Made by a program: the position numbers and the translations under genes. This document shows, in pieces, positions 11,143 to 21,007 of a DNA stretch of 64,000 nt. Below the pieces are notes generated by a model. It was given only the letters and a program-made list of their open reading frames with translations. It did not search any database and had not been told where the DNA came from. Source of the stretch: Mesostigma viride (taxonomy: Eukaryota; Streptophyta; Mesostigmatophyceae; Mesostigmatales; Mesostigmataceae); the NCBI GenBank assembly GCA_009746045.1, contig RPFO01000406.1, positions 1,268,030-1,332,029 of the forward strand, read 5' to 3'. The stretch's first letter is position 1, and each line of letters begins with the position of its first letter.

Positions 11143-11760
11143 TTGATGTCACAACGTGGCCGAAAGGGTGCATCCACCGCTGACGGCCGGTGGGTGAAAT
11201 CGATGGACGCATTTCCGAAGAAGCCAGCCGCGGGCCACACCCATGGCGCGGGCGGGGGCGCGGGCGGGGGCGGGGGCGGGGGAGAAGGCGCGGGTGCGGG
11301 CGCGGGCGCCACCCAAGACGCGGGCGCGGGCGCGGGCCCAGGCGGGGGCGGGGGCGGGGGCGCAGGCGCCGGCGCGGGTGCGGGCGCGGGCGCCACCCAA
11401 GGCGCGCGCGCGGGCGCGGGCGGGGGTGGGGGCGCAGGCGCCGGCGCGGGTGCGGGCGCGGGCGCCACCGCCGACTTGGATGATGAGCCAGCAACCGAAG
11501 CCGAGAGGGAGAGGCACCGCTCTTCGAAGGTGTTCGATCTCGAAGTGTTTTGGGGCCCGGATATGACCGTGTATGTCCGCTGGCGCCTAGCCGCATCGGA
11601 GACGTTGGTAAATGCACCGGTGAACAAGTGGCAGCCCACAGGGCCTAATGGCGAGGCTTGTGACGGGGTCACGCCCATTGGGTACACCCCGCAGGGAGAT
11701 CCTGTCTATGGGTGCCTCCTCATAGAGCGTGGCAAGGCCCCAAAGGAAGTCCTGGTCTAG
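11143..11760 (+). CDS. Unrecognised protein with long Gly-Ala tract
   Basis: The frame from the ATG at 11,143 (MSQRGRKGASTADGRW) runs 205 codons to a TAG. Residues about 34-110 are an almost pure Gly/Ala tract encoded by a GGCGCG-rich repeat (11,243-11,470). The flanks are normal, complex sequence, ending in DPVYGCLLIERGKAPKEVLV. The stop lies inside the start of the next frame (11,712), and the next frame's sequence reads naturally on from this one. The two may therefore be one gene split by an intron or a frame change near 11,740. The function is unknown. A slipped microsatellite in the coding region is a plausible cause of length variation. Confidence 0.4.
   Translation: MMSQRGRKGASTADGRWVKSMDAFPKKPAAGHTHGAGGGAGGGGGGGEGAGAGAGATQDAGAGAGPGGGGGGGAGAGAGAGAGATQGARAGAGGGGGAGAGAGAGAGATADLDDEPATEAERERHRSSKVFDLEVFWGPDMTVYVRWRLAASETLVNAPVNKWQPTGPNGEACDGVTPIGYTPQGDPVYGCLLIERGKAPKEVLV
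11243..11470. repeat. GGCGCG/GGCGGG coding microsatellite
   Basis: A G-rich, C-poor tract on the plus strand made of GGCGCG, GGCGGG and GCGCCACC words, with an internal higher-order duplication (two GGCGCCACCCAAG segments). It encodes Gly-Ala, and the other frames give Arg-Gly or Arg-Ala repeats. Confidence 0.85.
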
Positions 11761-12905
11761 TGCCGCTTTTTGAATGGGACGAGGGCGGTGCCAGGAGATG
11801 TACCTGCGCTAGCCTTCACAGCCTTTTTCCTGACATCGTCGCCGCTGAGAAGCAGCAGTTGCTGGACGGATGGATTGAGCAGGTGCCAAAGTCCGTGGAG
11901 GATGTGCGTGCCAACAACGAGAATCTGTTCGACATCATGGAGCAAAAGCTCAAAGAGAAGCGTGAACTGCAAGCGAACAAGGCGGTACCCTTACCGCTGC
12001 GATCTGCAGGCGACCAGTCGGTTGCGCGGGCAACACGAGCACTGAGGCTGCCCATAAAACAAGTAATCTCACACGTCGCTTGCCCTGCCCGCGAGATTCA
12101 AGCGCAGATCAACCGCGCATGTGCGCCCGCTGCGCGAGGGAGCACATCAACGGCAACGCCCGCTTTGCGCACACTGATTTCCGGCAGGCACACCTTCAAG
12201 GTGAATGGAAGCCTCATACGACGCAGCGACCTACTCGTTGTTAAGCGGCCAGCCGTCACCTGCGGGCAGGGAATGCCGTGGGCACCACACATGCTGGTGA
12301 AGGTCCTTGATCTGGAAGGCGATCGCACGGAGCGTGACAGCATTGTCGCCTCTCCTTACTACGCACCGTCGTGGACGGGCCAGTTTTCTAGAGTGACATT
12401 AGGTGGCGGCAGCGCAGGGATGACGGTCCCCATTTCTGATGTACACCTGCAGCACTGGACAGTGGGCGGTACGGCAGAGGTGCACCAGCCTGAGCTGATC
12501 AGTACCGGCAAACTGTCAGCTGCCACGGTGGCGGCGTTGAAAGAGCACCCGCAGATTGACTTTGAGCATTACAAGACTGCCACCGCCGCCAGGGCAGCAG
12601 CAAAGGATGACTGCAATGCCTACTTTGCCGAGCATGGAGCACGTGCGCTTATCGGGATGCGCCTGTGTGCCCTGTTTCCGGGGATAGCGAGGAAGAGGGA
12701 GCGCTTCCATGGCTGGGTCACTAAGGTTCAGGAAAGGGGAGGTCACCTGCTCATCAAGGCGATGTGGGCTGATGGGCAGTATGAGGACTATCATGCCCTG
12801 GCGGAGGTGACGCAGTTCGTGTGCGGCTGCCCACACCCAGTCGAGGCATTTGGCCGCGCTCGCTTCTTTCCACAGGAGCTAGGCTGGCACCGTGAACGCA
12901 GGTGA
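11712..12905 (+). CDS. Unrecognised 397-residue protein, Tudor-like C-terminal segment
   Basis: A long open frame with balanced composition, which makes it a real or recently real gene. No enzyme motif is evident. Near the C-terminus the sequence GMRLCALFPG... RFHGWVTKV... MWADGQYEDY resembles the beta-strand pattern of Tudor/chromo-type readers (G-x-V near strand 1, a DG-x-x-ED turn near strand 4). This is a weak visual match. The natural start may lie in the preceding frame (11,143-11,760). A downstream acidic Glu-Gly tract (12,955-13,095) lies in another frame after a GCAG/GTGATG junction that could be a splice boundary. It could be a host chromatin-type protein or a transposon accessory protein. 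Confidence 0.45.
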   Translation: MPPHRAWQGPKGSPGLVPLFEWDEGGARRCTCASLHSLFPDIVAAEKQQLLDGWIEQVPKSVEDVRANNENLFDIMEQKLKEKRELQANKAVPLPLRSAGDQSVARATRALRLPIKQVISHVACPAREIQAQINRACAPAARGSTSTATPALRTLISGRHTFKVNGSLIRRSDLLVVKRPAVTCGQGMPWAPHMLVKVLDLEGDRTERDSIVASPYYAPSWTGQFSRVTLGGGSAGMTVPISDVHLQHWTVGGTAEVHQPELISTGKLSAATVAALKEHPQIDFEHYKTATAARAAAKDDCNAYFAEHGARALIGMRLCALFPGIARKRERFHGWVTKVQERGGHLLIKAMWADGQYEDYHALAEVTQFVCGCPHPVEAFGRARFFPQELGWHRERR

Positions 12906-12954
12906 TGGCACCCACATAGACGATGCCGTCCCTGCTGTGCACAGTGACAGTGAA

Positions 12955-13095
12955 GGCGGGGAGGAGGAGGAAGAGGGAGAGAAAGAGGGGGAGAAAGAGG
13001 GGGAGGAGGAGGGGGAGGAGGAGGGAGAGGGGGAGGGAGAATGGGAGGGGGAGGGGGAGGAGGAAGAGGGAGAGGGAGAGGGAGAGGAGGATGCG
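12955..13095. repeat. GAGGAG/GGGGAG purine tract
   Basis: An almost pure purine strand (GAGGGGGAG, GAGAAAGAGG words). In one plus frame (about 12,908-13,125) it encodes an acidic Glu-Gly tail, SDSEGGEEEEEGEKEG and onward, ending PGMTGR-stop. This could be the last exon of the preceding gene, but splicing cannot be shown. Confidence 0.7.
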
Positions 13096-13125
13096 GAATG
13101 GGAGCCGGGGATGACTGGTAGATGA

Positions 13126-13540
13126 GACGGTGCCATCTACCGGCGCATGGAATGAAGTGGTAGACAAGTTTACTCATGGTTGTCGGCAAGTAGAGCATGC
13201 ACGCCTGGCCTAGCTGAATTTAAATCAACGAGTTGAGTTTGGAGAGGCTGCATTTTGCTTGGATGAAGAATGTGTTAGCATGGCCAAACTTTTATGGCTT
13301 GTAGCCAAATCCTCTTGGGGTATGTGCACAGTGTACTAGCGGTGTTGTGCAATTGCGAGGATTCCTGTCTTGTAGCGATGTGGCCTCTCACCCTGCAGCC
13401 TGGTAGATGTGATGGCATGCAGCCACCCATCATTGGTCATCCGATCTGGTGTGATTTGCATTTGCACACCTTGTATTAAGGCCATGATATGATGATGTCT
13501 TGTTATTTTTGATGTGTATATGCGAAAAGAGGCATAATAT
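13126..13540. other. Intergenic, no gene seen
   Basis: Unique sequence between the acidic tract and the 172-bp satellite. No recognisable feature. Confidence 0.5.
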
Positions 13541-14335
13541 GCTTGTATATAGTGCTAGCAAATGTCACTACCTTTACCTATGCCTGACCTTACAAGTTGA
13601 GGATGGTCTAATGTAGTGGCAAACAGGTTATTTACAACAATTCACAGTTTTCTGACATAGTTTGAGGCAACTATACTTACCAAAATGCTTGAAAAAGGCA
13701 AAAATTGCACCATTTATGCTAGCAAACGTCACTATTTTGAGATCAAACTGGGCCCAAACTTGGCCCATGGTCTAATCTAGTGGTGTTAGGTTGCTTCCAA
13801 CATTTCATAGCTTTCTGACATAGTTTGATATTGTTTAGTAGCTTACACTGAGCAAAATGCTTGAAAATGGCAAAAAATGCACCATTTATGCTAGCAAACG
13901 TCACTATTTTGACGTCAGACTGAGCCCAAACTTGGCCCATGGTCTAATCTAGTGGTGTTTAGGTTGCTTCCAATATTTCATAGCTTTATGACGTAGTTTG
14001 ATATTGTTTAGTAGCTTACACTGAGCAAAATGCTTGAAAATGGCAAAAAATGCAGTATTTATGCTAGCAAACGTCACTATTTTGAGTTCAGATTGACCCC
14101 AAACTTTGTGCATGGTCTATTCTAGTGGTAATTAGGTTGCTTGCAAATATCCATGATGGTTTGACGTGATTTAGTACTGTTTCCTATTTATTACTATTTA
14201 ATTTAACAAAAAATGACAAAAATGTACCTTTATTGCTAGCAAATGTCACCAAGATGACGTCCGATCGATACCAAACTTTGTACGAGGTCTATTTTGGTTG
14301 CAAACATCATGCATGACAATTTTCAGCATAAAAAG
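13540..14335. repeat. 172-bp satellite, about 4.6 copies
   Basis: The landmark GCTAGCAAA(C/T)GTCAC recurs at about 13,553, 13,718, 13,890, 14,063 and 14,235, giving spacings of about 165, 172, 173 and 172 bp. The central two units are the most similar and the outer ones are decayed. Units share TTGGCCCATGGTCTAATCTA and GAGCAAAATGCTTGAAAA words. No coding. Confidence 0.9.
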
Positions 14336-14344
14336 ACAAACTTC

Positions 14345-15640
14345 GGTACGAAGTACATTTTGCGTGCTGGAGTACATTCTTAATGGCTGGTAGGGATGAA
14401 CAACTTGAGTGCGGCGCTCTGGATCAGTGCAGACTCCTCTGTAGTTGGCGGGGTCGTCAGGGGAACCTTTGTTTTTGTACAGCATAATACGGTAGCTGTG
14501 CTGCCACTCAGGAATCGGCGGCGCGTCGGCAAGCAGGATCCGGTTGCAGACGACAAGCAGGAACCCCGTGAGCGCCGTCAGCTTAATCACCGGGGCTGGG
14601 AGCTGGTCATGTCCAACGGCGGCATAGAAGCGGAGTTGCTTGGCGGCGGTGCTCAGCTCGAGCTCGGTGAACAGCGGGTCGAGCTCGTTGGGGTCGGCCA
14701 GGGGTTCCGTCAGGGCTGGGTACGTGTAGTCCTGCTCAGCGGCGGGCGGCGTGGGCGGCGCAGGGACGTCCACATGCGCTACTGCCAGGCGTGCGGCCGC
14801 CAGCAGAGGGCCAAGCGGCGGAGGCGGCGGGGGGGCGCCGAGCAGCCGGGACTGGGAGGAATACCACAGTGGTCGAGCTGCTGCTGCGGTGAGCCAGAGA
14901 GCGTCCGCAGCGCCGGCTGTGCGCCGCCGGCGGGCCGTTGGGCGTGACGCAGGCGGGTCCAGGCGTACTTGCCGTGCCGGATCGTCAAACGTGACCTCTT
15001 CAAGGTCATCATTCTGACGATCCTGACCTACGGCGCCGAGACCTGGACACTGACGCAAGAGCTGGAGCAACGACTCAACAGCAACGTCACCAAGATGCTG
15101 CGCAAGGCCCTTAACATCCCCTTTGGTTTGCACATTAGTAATGAGGATTTGTACGCTGATTTGCCCTATGTTTCCCACATTGTTAGGCACAGGCGCCTGG
15201 GCCTAGCCGGGCACCTGGCCCGCATAGATCAGGTAGACACATCAGATAGACTAGCTGGCACCAAGCCGGCCGCCCAGCCTGGGCGTTATGTCCTCACCTC
15301 CGGCTGGCGAGCCCCATGGCCTCTCTGGCGAGCCCCAGGCCGTGCGCGGCAGGGCCGCCATCCGTGGACTTTTCGTGATAGACTCGGCATGGACATGTGC
15401 TACACTAGACGTGACGGGCTCACACCCAGGCCGAGCCTCCTGGTTTGTCTGTAATATGGAGGCAGATGGTACGCAAGGATATTCTAGATGGCAATTAAGT
15501 AGTGAAGAAGGAGACCACCCCCAAGTCTGTGGGGGCTCCGCGTGTGACCGCGTATGGCATTCATAGCGATTCGGGCCGCGGCGCCCACACCCGGCCCTGT
15601 AACTAGGACCTAGATTAATTAATTAATTAATTAATTAATT
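14345..15640. mobile_element. LINE family A copy with inverted 5' half
   Basis: Two halves of one LINE ORF2 lie head to head. The minus-strand part (about 14,960 to 14,390) encodes the N-terminal RT region (HDQLPAPVIKL, IMLYKNKGSPDDPANYRGV). The plus-strand part (14,969-15,600) encodes TYGAETWTLTQELEQ, the HVS/HIVRHRRLGLAGHLAR segment and the C-terminus. It ends at AACTAGGACCTAGA and a (TTAA)n tail at 15,615-15,640. The catalytic RT core is absent. An inverted 5' piece joined to a correctly oriented 3' piece with a missing middle is the classic outcome of twin priming during LINE insertion. A short plus-sense fragment at 14,360-14,392 (VLEYILNGW) shows a further rearrangement. Confidence 0.85.
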
Positions 15641-15714
15641 AATAGACACGTGACTGAGGACCTATAGATAGCTTGACACCATCCATTCCATCCATTCCAT
15701 CCACGGGCCAAGGC

Positions 15715-15975
15715 TGGGCCCCCTCCAGTGGTCCTCACCTTCAGCGACATCACAGCCCGAGTTCGGTTCCTCTCTCGCCGCAAGAAGCTGGTGGACACCT
15801 CCTGGTCGCTTGACGACGACCTGACGCCAGCCCAGCAGCAGCAACGCCGCGATCAGTGGCCCGACTATACATCCGCCACAAGACCAACCCCGAGAAGCCC
15901 CAAGTGTACTGGCGGGGCGGGGACCTCTATGTCAACAAGAAACTGTGGAAGCCCCCCCGGGCTTCCCCGGGATAG
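15715..15975 (+). pseudogene. LINE family A ORF1 fragment, C-terminal domain
   Basis: Encodes VVLTFSDITARVRFLSRRKK, LVDTSWSLDDDLTPAQQQQR and RDQWPDY, then shifts frame before the WRGGDLYVNKKLW segment. The better preserved copy lies on the minus strand at 62,995-63,600. It resembles L1-type ORF1 proteins, in which an RNA-binding RRM is followed by a C-terminal domain that binds the element RNA. The fragment starts abruptly after CCATTCCATCC repeats. Confidence 0.75.
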
Positions 15976-16390
15976 AGCACTCCAGCTAGTTGTCTAGATG
16001 GGGGCAACCGATGATGGGATAGCTTAGGCATTACAGCACTTGAAACGATATTAGCGCACAGCGTTATAGTACCTTCAATTAGCTCTGGCACCTTGTGGCC
16101 ATCAGCTTGCGCCTTAATTAGCCGACGCCTTGAGCCCACCTCACATTTGTAGCATAAGCTATGCGTCAGCCTACCTATGGTATTGCACTGGTTGTATTGC
16201 ACCCACAGTGTTGCGCCCCGGCACCATGCCGTGGAGAGAGCGCTCTGTGGCCTGCCCACCTGCGGCATGGTGAGAGAAGCTAGGGCGCCCTCCCTCCTTC
16301 TCACTGTGTATATAGGGTTGAAGGTTCCTTTACTCTGTATTGGCACCCATGCACGTGACGCAGTCACGTGCTTATTAATTAATTAATTAA
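15976..16390. repeat. 415-bp dispersed unit downstream of LINE ORF1
   Basis: This sequence is repeated almost base for base in reverse orientation at about 62,605-63,000, and in diverged form at 44,800-45,000. It runs from ATAGAGCACTCCAGCTAG to the palindrome CACGTGACGCAGTCACGTG (16,352-16,370) and (TTAA)n. It contains a CTGTGTATATAGGG TATA-like stretch. In both good copies it directly follows the ORF1 C-terminus, so it is probably an internal or terminal part of the LINE family. Confidence 0.8.
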
Positions 16391-16620
16391 TCCATTCCAT
16401 CCCATGTTCCCCTCCCACTTAGGACTTATGCTCACGTGACGCAGTCACGTGTCTATTAATTAATTAATTAATTAATTGATTAATTAATTAATTAAGTAGC
16501 TTCCATCATCATTCCGTCATCATTCCGTCATCGCGGCTCACAGAAGGGCACCAGCCTTATGCTGGCATCTGCCACCCCTATAGTGACCCTATAGTGACCG
16601 CAGCCTAGGGTGGGGTATCA

Positions 16621-16682
16621 CCCTAAACCCTAAACCCTAAACCCTAAACCCTAAACGCTAAACCCTAAACCCTAAACCCTAA
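16621..16682. repeat. Telomere-type (CCCTAAA)n array in left TIR
   Basis: Nine units (the last partial) of CCCTAAA with one CGCTAAA variant, starting 137 bp inside the TIR. CCCTAAA on the plus strand at the left end is the orientation found at the left end of a linear chromosome. Confidence 0.97.
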
Positions 16683-16740
16683 CACCGTCTCCAGACACCC
16701 ACGGCATCCCCCCACCCTGGCTATCACCCTCCCACTGTGA

Positions 16741-17145
16741 CTAAATTTACTAAGTTTACTATGGGTTTTTGGTTTTTTTTCTAGGAAATTCAAGCCAGCT
16801 GCCATGAGGTCAAAGTGCTACAGGTGCTGTGTGGTACAGGGTAGCTATAGTGACCTTATAGTGACCATGGTGGTAGACTCTTATGCTGGCATCCCAGGGT
16901 GACTAAATTTACTAAGTTTACTATGGTTTTTTGGTTTTTTTTCTAGGAAATTCAAGCCAGCTGCCGTGAGGTCAAGGTGCTACAGGTGCTGTGTGGTACA
17001 GGGTAGCTATAGTGACCTTATAGTGACCATGGTGGTAGACTCTTATGCTGGCATCCCAGGGTGACTAAATTTACTAAGTTTACTATGGGTTTTGGGTTTT
17101 TTTTCTAGGAAATTCAAGCCACCTGCCATGAGGTCAAGGTTGTGA
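16741..17145. repeat. 162-bp tandem repeat within left TIR
   Basis: CTAAATTTACTAAGTTTACT recurs at 16,741, 16,903 and 17,065, giving a 162-bp period and about 2.5 copies. Each unit has a T-rich CTAGGAAATTCAAGCC part and paired TATAGTGACC words. It is mirrored in the right TIR (about 43,280-43,680). Iterated repeats in viral termini often bind replication or packaging factors; here that is inference. Confidence 0.9.
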
Positions 17146-17202
17146 CATCCAGTCCCACCATGCCATAAGAGGGTGAGGCGTGTGGGATATGGGACTAAGT
17201 CA

Positions 17203-17540
17203 TTTCCCGTGGGAAACTATGTTTACTACGTTTACTATGGGTTTTGGGTTTTATTCCTAGGAAATTAATTCAGGTGTGCACCACCAAAAACACACCTGAA
17301 TTTCCCAAAAAAAGAACCCCCAAAAAACTTAGTAAATATAGTCTCCCACGACAAATGGTTATGAAAACGTAGTTTCCCACGGCAAAATGACCAATAAATC
17401 CATCTCCCACGGGAAAAGGCCATGGGGGCCGGCCAGCGGGGGTGCAGCGGAGGGGCGCGGACTGCCAAGCAGTGGCGGGACTGCCAGGTGGTGGTGGGCC
17501 TCGGTTGTGAGGGCTTGCTGTGTTTTCTCGTGGGAAACTA
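17203..17540. promoter_or_regulatory. Cluster of CCCACGGGA-type motifs in TIR
   Basis: TTTCCCGTGGGAAA (17,203), CTCCCACGACA (17,342), TTTCCCACGGCAAA (17,371), CTCCCACGGGAAAA (17,403) and TCGTGGGAAACTA (17,527). The same word recurs in the element's interior around 28,575-28,617, including the palindrome CGTGGGAGATCTCCCACG, and at 28,874. It is absent from the coding regions I read. A binding site for an element or host factor is likely but unproven. Confidence 0.5.
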
Positions 17541-17834
17541 TATTTACTACTAAATCGATATTTTCAGTTGGAAATAAAGTTTTATTCGACGTGAGTGAGA
17601 GTGCATGCACAGGCTTGCATAATTTCCCGCAAAGAAAACCCAAAAACCGTAGTTAGCTTAACTAGTAGTAAATTTAGTAAGGTGCTGGAGGGTCGAGCAG
17701 TGCGTGGGAGTTGGCGGACCCGGCGAGGGCCGCGCGGCGGGGTGGCCTCACAAATGAGGTGACGTCTGGGGGTCCATCTGAAAGCGGAAGGACCATCGAT
17801 TGACATGTGAAAAATCGTTTCATTAAAATATTAC

Positions 17835-20363
17835 TTACGAAGGGCAATACCGCCATCCAATAAAGCAGTTCGGCCTGGAACCGTCGCTCAATTTGTACTG
17901 AGTCAGCCTGCAGCCCAAAACCGCCTTTGCCTCGTCTCCAAATAATTTCGCCTTGTAGCTATCCATACCAGTCGAAGCAATGTACTCGTCGAGAAGAACC
18001 TTGACAGGCACTGCCTCTCCGCTGCACTTGACGAGCTCGCCGCTTTTCTTTAGCTCCTCGATAAAGGCACCAACACCATCAGACGAAACTTTCGAGTCCG
18101 TCTTCAGTACTCTCATCTCCTCCGACCTAGGCGGCCACCTCTCGTCCTTGCTAGTTGCTGCCAGGTATACTACGCACTCTCTAATCGAAATCGCCATCAA
18201 TCCTAACGCAAACTCCTTGGCGCGAGTGCCCAGTGTGGTGTCGATGAGCTTCATGTGCTGACGCTCAGGTTCCGCGTCAATTTCCTCCTGCGTGCAAAAC
18301 TTGCTAACGAAAGGGTACATGACAGCGCGGTCCCACAATCCCTCGCAGTGCTCGTCAAATTTCACGTCGTTGTTGGTATCCAAAACTAGCTTGAACGTCG
18401 TAGGAAATTGCACGTACTCGTTCGAGTGGAGAGCACGCGCCTTCAGGACCCCGTTGCCAGTGATATTCTTGAACTTCGACGCCACGATAGGGACGTTGCG
18501 CTGGAGCTCGTTCGTCAAACCAACGCGCATGCCGCGCATTCCCAAAACTTCTGGCGTCGCCACATCGCTGTCCCGCTCCTGCGAAGTGTAGGAAGCAGCA
18601 CGAACGTTGTTCACGTTGTCGCCGTACGCTGACCTGATGACGCTCATCAGGAAGCCCTTCCCGTTCCGTCCTGAACCCTTCCAGAAGTATCCTTGCTCGT
18701 CACGATTGTCCCCCACCATCAGTGAGCCAAGGAAACGCTTGAAGTGGGCCCGGGTCACAGCGTCTGGGAAAATTTCCTCCAGCTTCACTTCCATAGCACA
18801 AGTGTCGGCGTCTGGCGTGTAGGGAAGTCCCATCTGCTTGGAAATCATGTCGTCGGGCCGTCCAGGTCGCAGGGTCATGGTAGCGAGTTCCAGAACCCCG
18901 TTAGTGAAGCACAGGAGCAGCGGATCTTTGTCGAGCCTCTCCACGAATTCGGTTGGCTCGGCGTAGATGATTCCCTTGACCTCGTTGCGGATGTTGTTGA
19001 TGTAAGGGCCGTCACGCAAGTTGTGGGAGATCTTCACAGAGGAGTCAGCCAGGGCTTCGAAGTACGCCGCCTTCTTGTCGTTGCCCAGATACTCGGCCTT
19101 GTCACGCCGTTCAGAAAAATAGCGCGACACCTCCCGGTACTTGGACGGGAGCTTGTCCATCTCAGCGATGGCGTTCCGCAGAGGTTCGTCAGTCATCAGC
19201 TGGCGCCACCTGTAGTCCCTGAAATTCCACAACGACCCACCGCTGTACCGCCAAGTCCCAGCAAATCCCACCACACAGGCCTCGGCTACACCGCGATGAG
19301 AATTCTCGAAGTGCGCGAGGATGTAAGACGTCGTGGCGTCCTCGGATGGGAAAAGCAAAGACTTGAGTTCGTCGCCGAGAGCGACAACTTCGCTCGAGAA
19401 GTCGCGGCAGTCCGAGTCGTGGCATTTCTGAATGATGCCGTCACGCGATACGACGAGGTAAGTGTGGTTGCTCCCGTGCTCGCGGCCAGCTCCGAGGCAC
19501 AAGTGGCTGAACGTGCGCAGGACGTAGTTGTCACGGTCCTTCGAGTAGTGAAGGCTCGCAGCATCCAGCGCGTGGTCTTCAAAATTCGGGTAACGCTCGG
19601 TCCACCTGGCCACGATGCGCGAAGTGACGTTGGCGATGTCGTCACTGTCCAGGTGCGTGATTTCGTCGCTGCTAGTGGCGAAAACCCTCGTCGAAGGGCG
19701 TCCAACGTCACGCTTGCCACCGCTCGACTTTTTCCCTTTTTTTGCTGGAGGCTCGAGACCGTCGATCAAGTCGTCGACAGGCAGCCACTTTGCATCGTCG
19801 TCCACCAATTGAGCGACAAACGTTTCGATGGGCTCGTTGTCGTCAACGGGAGAGAGAATTGGGCATCCTGGCTCGACGTCCTTCGTGTTATACACACAGT
19901 TCAGCAATCGGCCGTCGTTGTAAATGGAATCGTCCCATCCGGGGAGCTGCAGAAGTTTGGCCTTCATGAGACGCCCCATATCCTTCACCGTCACTTTCCA
20001 AACCTTCACGTAGACACGGAACGAGTACTTGAACGTCCTCTTGCCCTTGGTTTCGACCCAACGCGGACGACGCGTGAGTACTTTGACGTTCTCATGGTTG
20101 ATGTTACAATTTTCGAAGACGTCGTTGATGATGTCGTCGACGGTGACTCCCGGCTCTCCTTCCTCGTGATCGAATTTGAGGTCGTAATCGAGATATGGCT
20201 TGACAACATCGTCTTCTTTTAGAACCTCGCACCAATGGCCGCCAGCGCGAATGAGCCTGAGCGCTTCGTTAGCGGATAGCTCTAGGGCGTTATCGTTCCA
20301 GTTCTTAGATTTAATCCTCCGCGCGAGCTTGATCATCTTTGCGGTGATGGGTGGACCGGGAGC
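17835..20363 (-). CDS. PLV primase-superfamily 3 helicase (D5-like)
   Basis: Replication protein of the element: an N-terminal archaeo-eukaryotic primase-like domain and a C-terminal hexameric helicase. The primase part shows the acidic pair in VKPYLDYDLKF and a later KYSFRVYV strand. A Cys/His segment, KCHDSDC, lies midway. The D5-type helicase has Walker A GSGRNGKGF, an acidic motif near GLTNEL and the SF3 motif C FKLVLDTNND, all in the C-terminal 300 residues. The length (about 840 residues) fits PLV and virophage primase-helicases. The gene reads towards the left TIR. The copia-like element is inserted at its 5' end, and the open frame as it stands runs into the LTR up to 20,456. Expression of this copy is therefore doubtful. 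Confidence 0.93.
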   Translation of the reverse strand, partial: APGPPITAKMIKLARRIKSKNWNDNALELSANEALRLIRAGGHWCEVLKEDDVVKPYLDYDLKFDHEEGEPGVTVDDIINDVFENCNINHENVKVLTRRPRWVETKGKRTFKYSFRVYVKVWKVTVKDMGRLMKAKLLQLPGWDDSIYNDGRLLNCVYNTKDVEPGCPILSPVDDNEPIETFVAQLVDDDAKWLPVDDLIDGLEPPAKKGKKSSGGKRDVGRPSTRVFATSSDEITHLDSDDIANVTSRIVARWTERYPNFEDHALDAASLHYSKDRDNYVLRTFSHLCLGAGREHGSNHTYLVVSRDGIIQKCHDSDCRDFSSEVVALGDELKSLLFPSEDATTSYILAHFENSHRGVAEACVVGFAGTWRYSGGSLWNFRDYRWRQLMTDEPLRNAIAEMDKLPSKYREVSRYFSERRDKAEYLGNDKKAAYFEALADSSVKISHNLRDGPYINNIRNEVKGIIYAEPTEFVERLDKDPLLLCFTNGVLELATMTLRPGRPDDMISKQMGLPYTPDADTCAMEVKLEEIFPDAVTRAHFKRFLGSLMVGDNRDEQGYFWKGSGRNGKGFLMSVIRSAYGDNVNNVRAASYTSQERDSDVATPEVLGMRGMRVGLTNELQRNVPIVASKFKNITGNGVLKARALHSNEYVQFPTTFKLVLDTNNDVKFDEHCEGLWDRAVMYPFVSKFCTQEEIDAEPERQHMKLIDTTLGTRAKEFALGLMAISIRECVVYLAATSKDERWPPRSEEMRVLKTDSKVSSDGVGAFIEELKKSGELVKCSGEAVPVKVLLDEYIASTGMDSYKAKLFGDEAKAVLGCRLTQYKLSDGSRPNCFIGWRYCPS

Positions 20364-21007
20364 ATTTAGATGAACGCGGATCAGTGAGTTTCTGGTCTTC
20401 CCAAGATGTGATGAATGGAGCCATGGTTTCAACCAGCGGCTTTTAACCTTTACCACAGTTGCCTCACTACCCTGTGGTCACTAGCCTGAGGCGGCAGTAC
20501 CCACGGACGGTGTTGGGAAAAGACGCTTGGCCACTGCTGTGTCCGAGCCTTTCTAGGTCTCACCATTGCTGCCAGGCCTTGCACGCCTTGGCAGGTCCGC
20601 CACTGTCAATTTCCTTGGTTGCATCAATCCAGGACGTCTGTCCTTCCATGAATGACAGTAACGCTCTGGATTTATCCGTCATGACAAGTACCCGTCCATC
20701 CCAGGCCTGCAGGACTGCCAGTCCTGAAGTCCTGTGACATTCTTGGTACCATCAACCAATATTGACCACAGTACCTCCTAGTGACAGTCGGTCCTGTGAC
20801 ACGTAACGTGTGATGGTTCACCCAACACTGCCACGTGCCCTGTCCCTCACGTGTCCTTAGTCCTGGTACTGCTGTAGCGTCCGGCGGCATTACTTCGGGA
20901 CTTGATAACTCTCAAGTTCCTTGTCCAAATGAGGCGTTTAGCACGGCGTTGGAAAGGCCACTTCAAGTATGATATGCTTAGCATATTGCATCACCAATAT
21001 GCTAACT
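20364..21007 (-). repeat. 3' LTR of the nested retroelement
   Basis: Matches 27,893-28,536 in direct orientation almost perfectly. It is flanked outside by the target duplication GGAGC. Inside it is flanked by a purine-rich stretch in element sense (AACAAGAAAGGGTTGG, 21,008-21,023), a candidate polypurine tract. Confidence 0.93.

Larger units (their letters stand above)
16484..17744. repeat. Left terminal inverted repeat of the PLV
   Basis: Reverse complement of 42,679-43,940 with only a few differences seen. From the outside in it holds (TTAA)n, AAGTAGCTTCCATCATCATT, paired CTATAGTGACC words, a telomere-type array, 2.5 copies of a 162-bp repeat, several CCCACGGGA-like motifs and a GC-rich inner end (CCGCGCGGCGGGGTG). 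No gene lies in it. The primase-helicase gene ends 90 bp inside it. Confidence 0.95.

Noticed and set aside
16621-16682. A true chromosome end
   Set aside because: The array is only 62 bp, has element and host sequence on both sides, and is mirrored 27 kb away in the opposite TIR.
18744-20222. 492-codon plus-strand frame
   Set aside because: It lies entirely antisense to the primase-helicase, whose motifs are unmistakable on the other strand.
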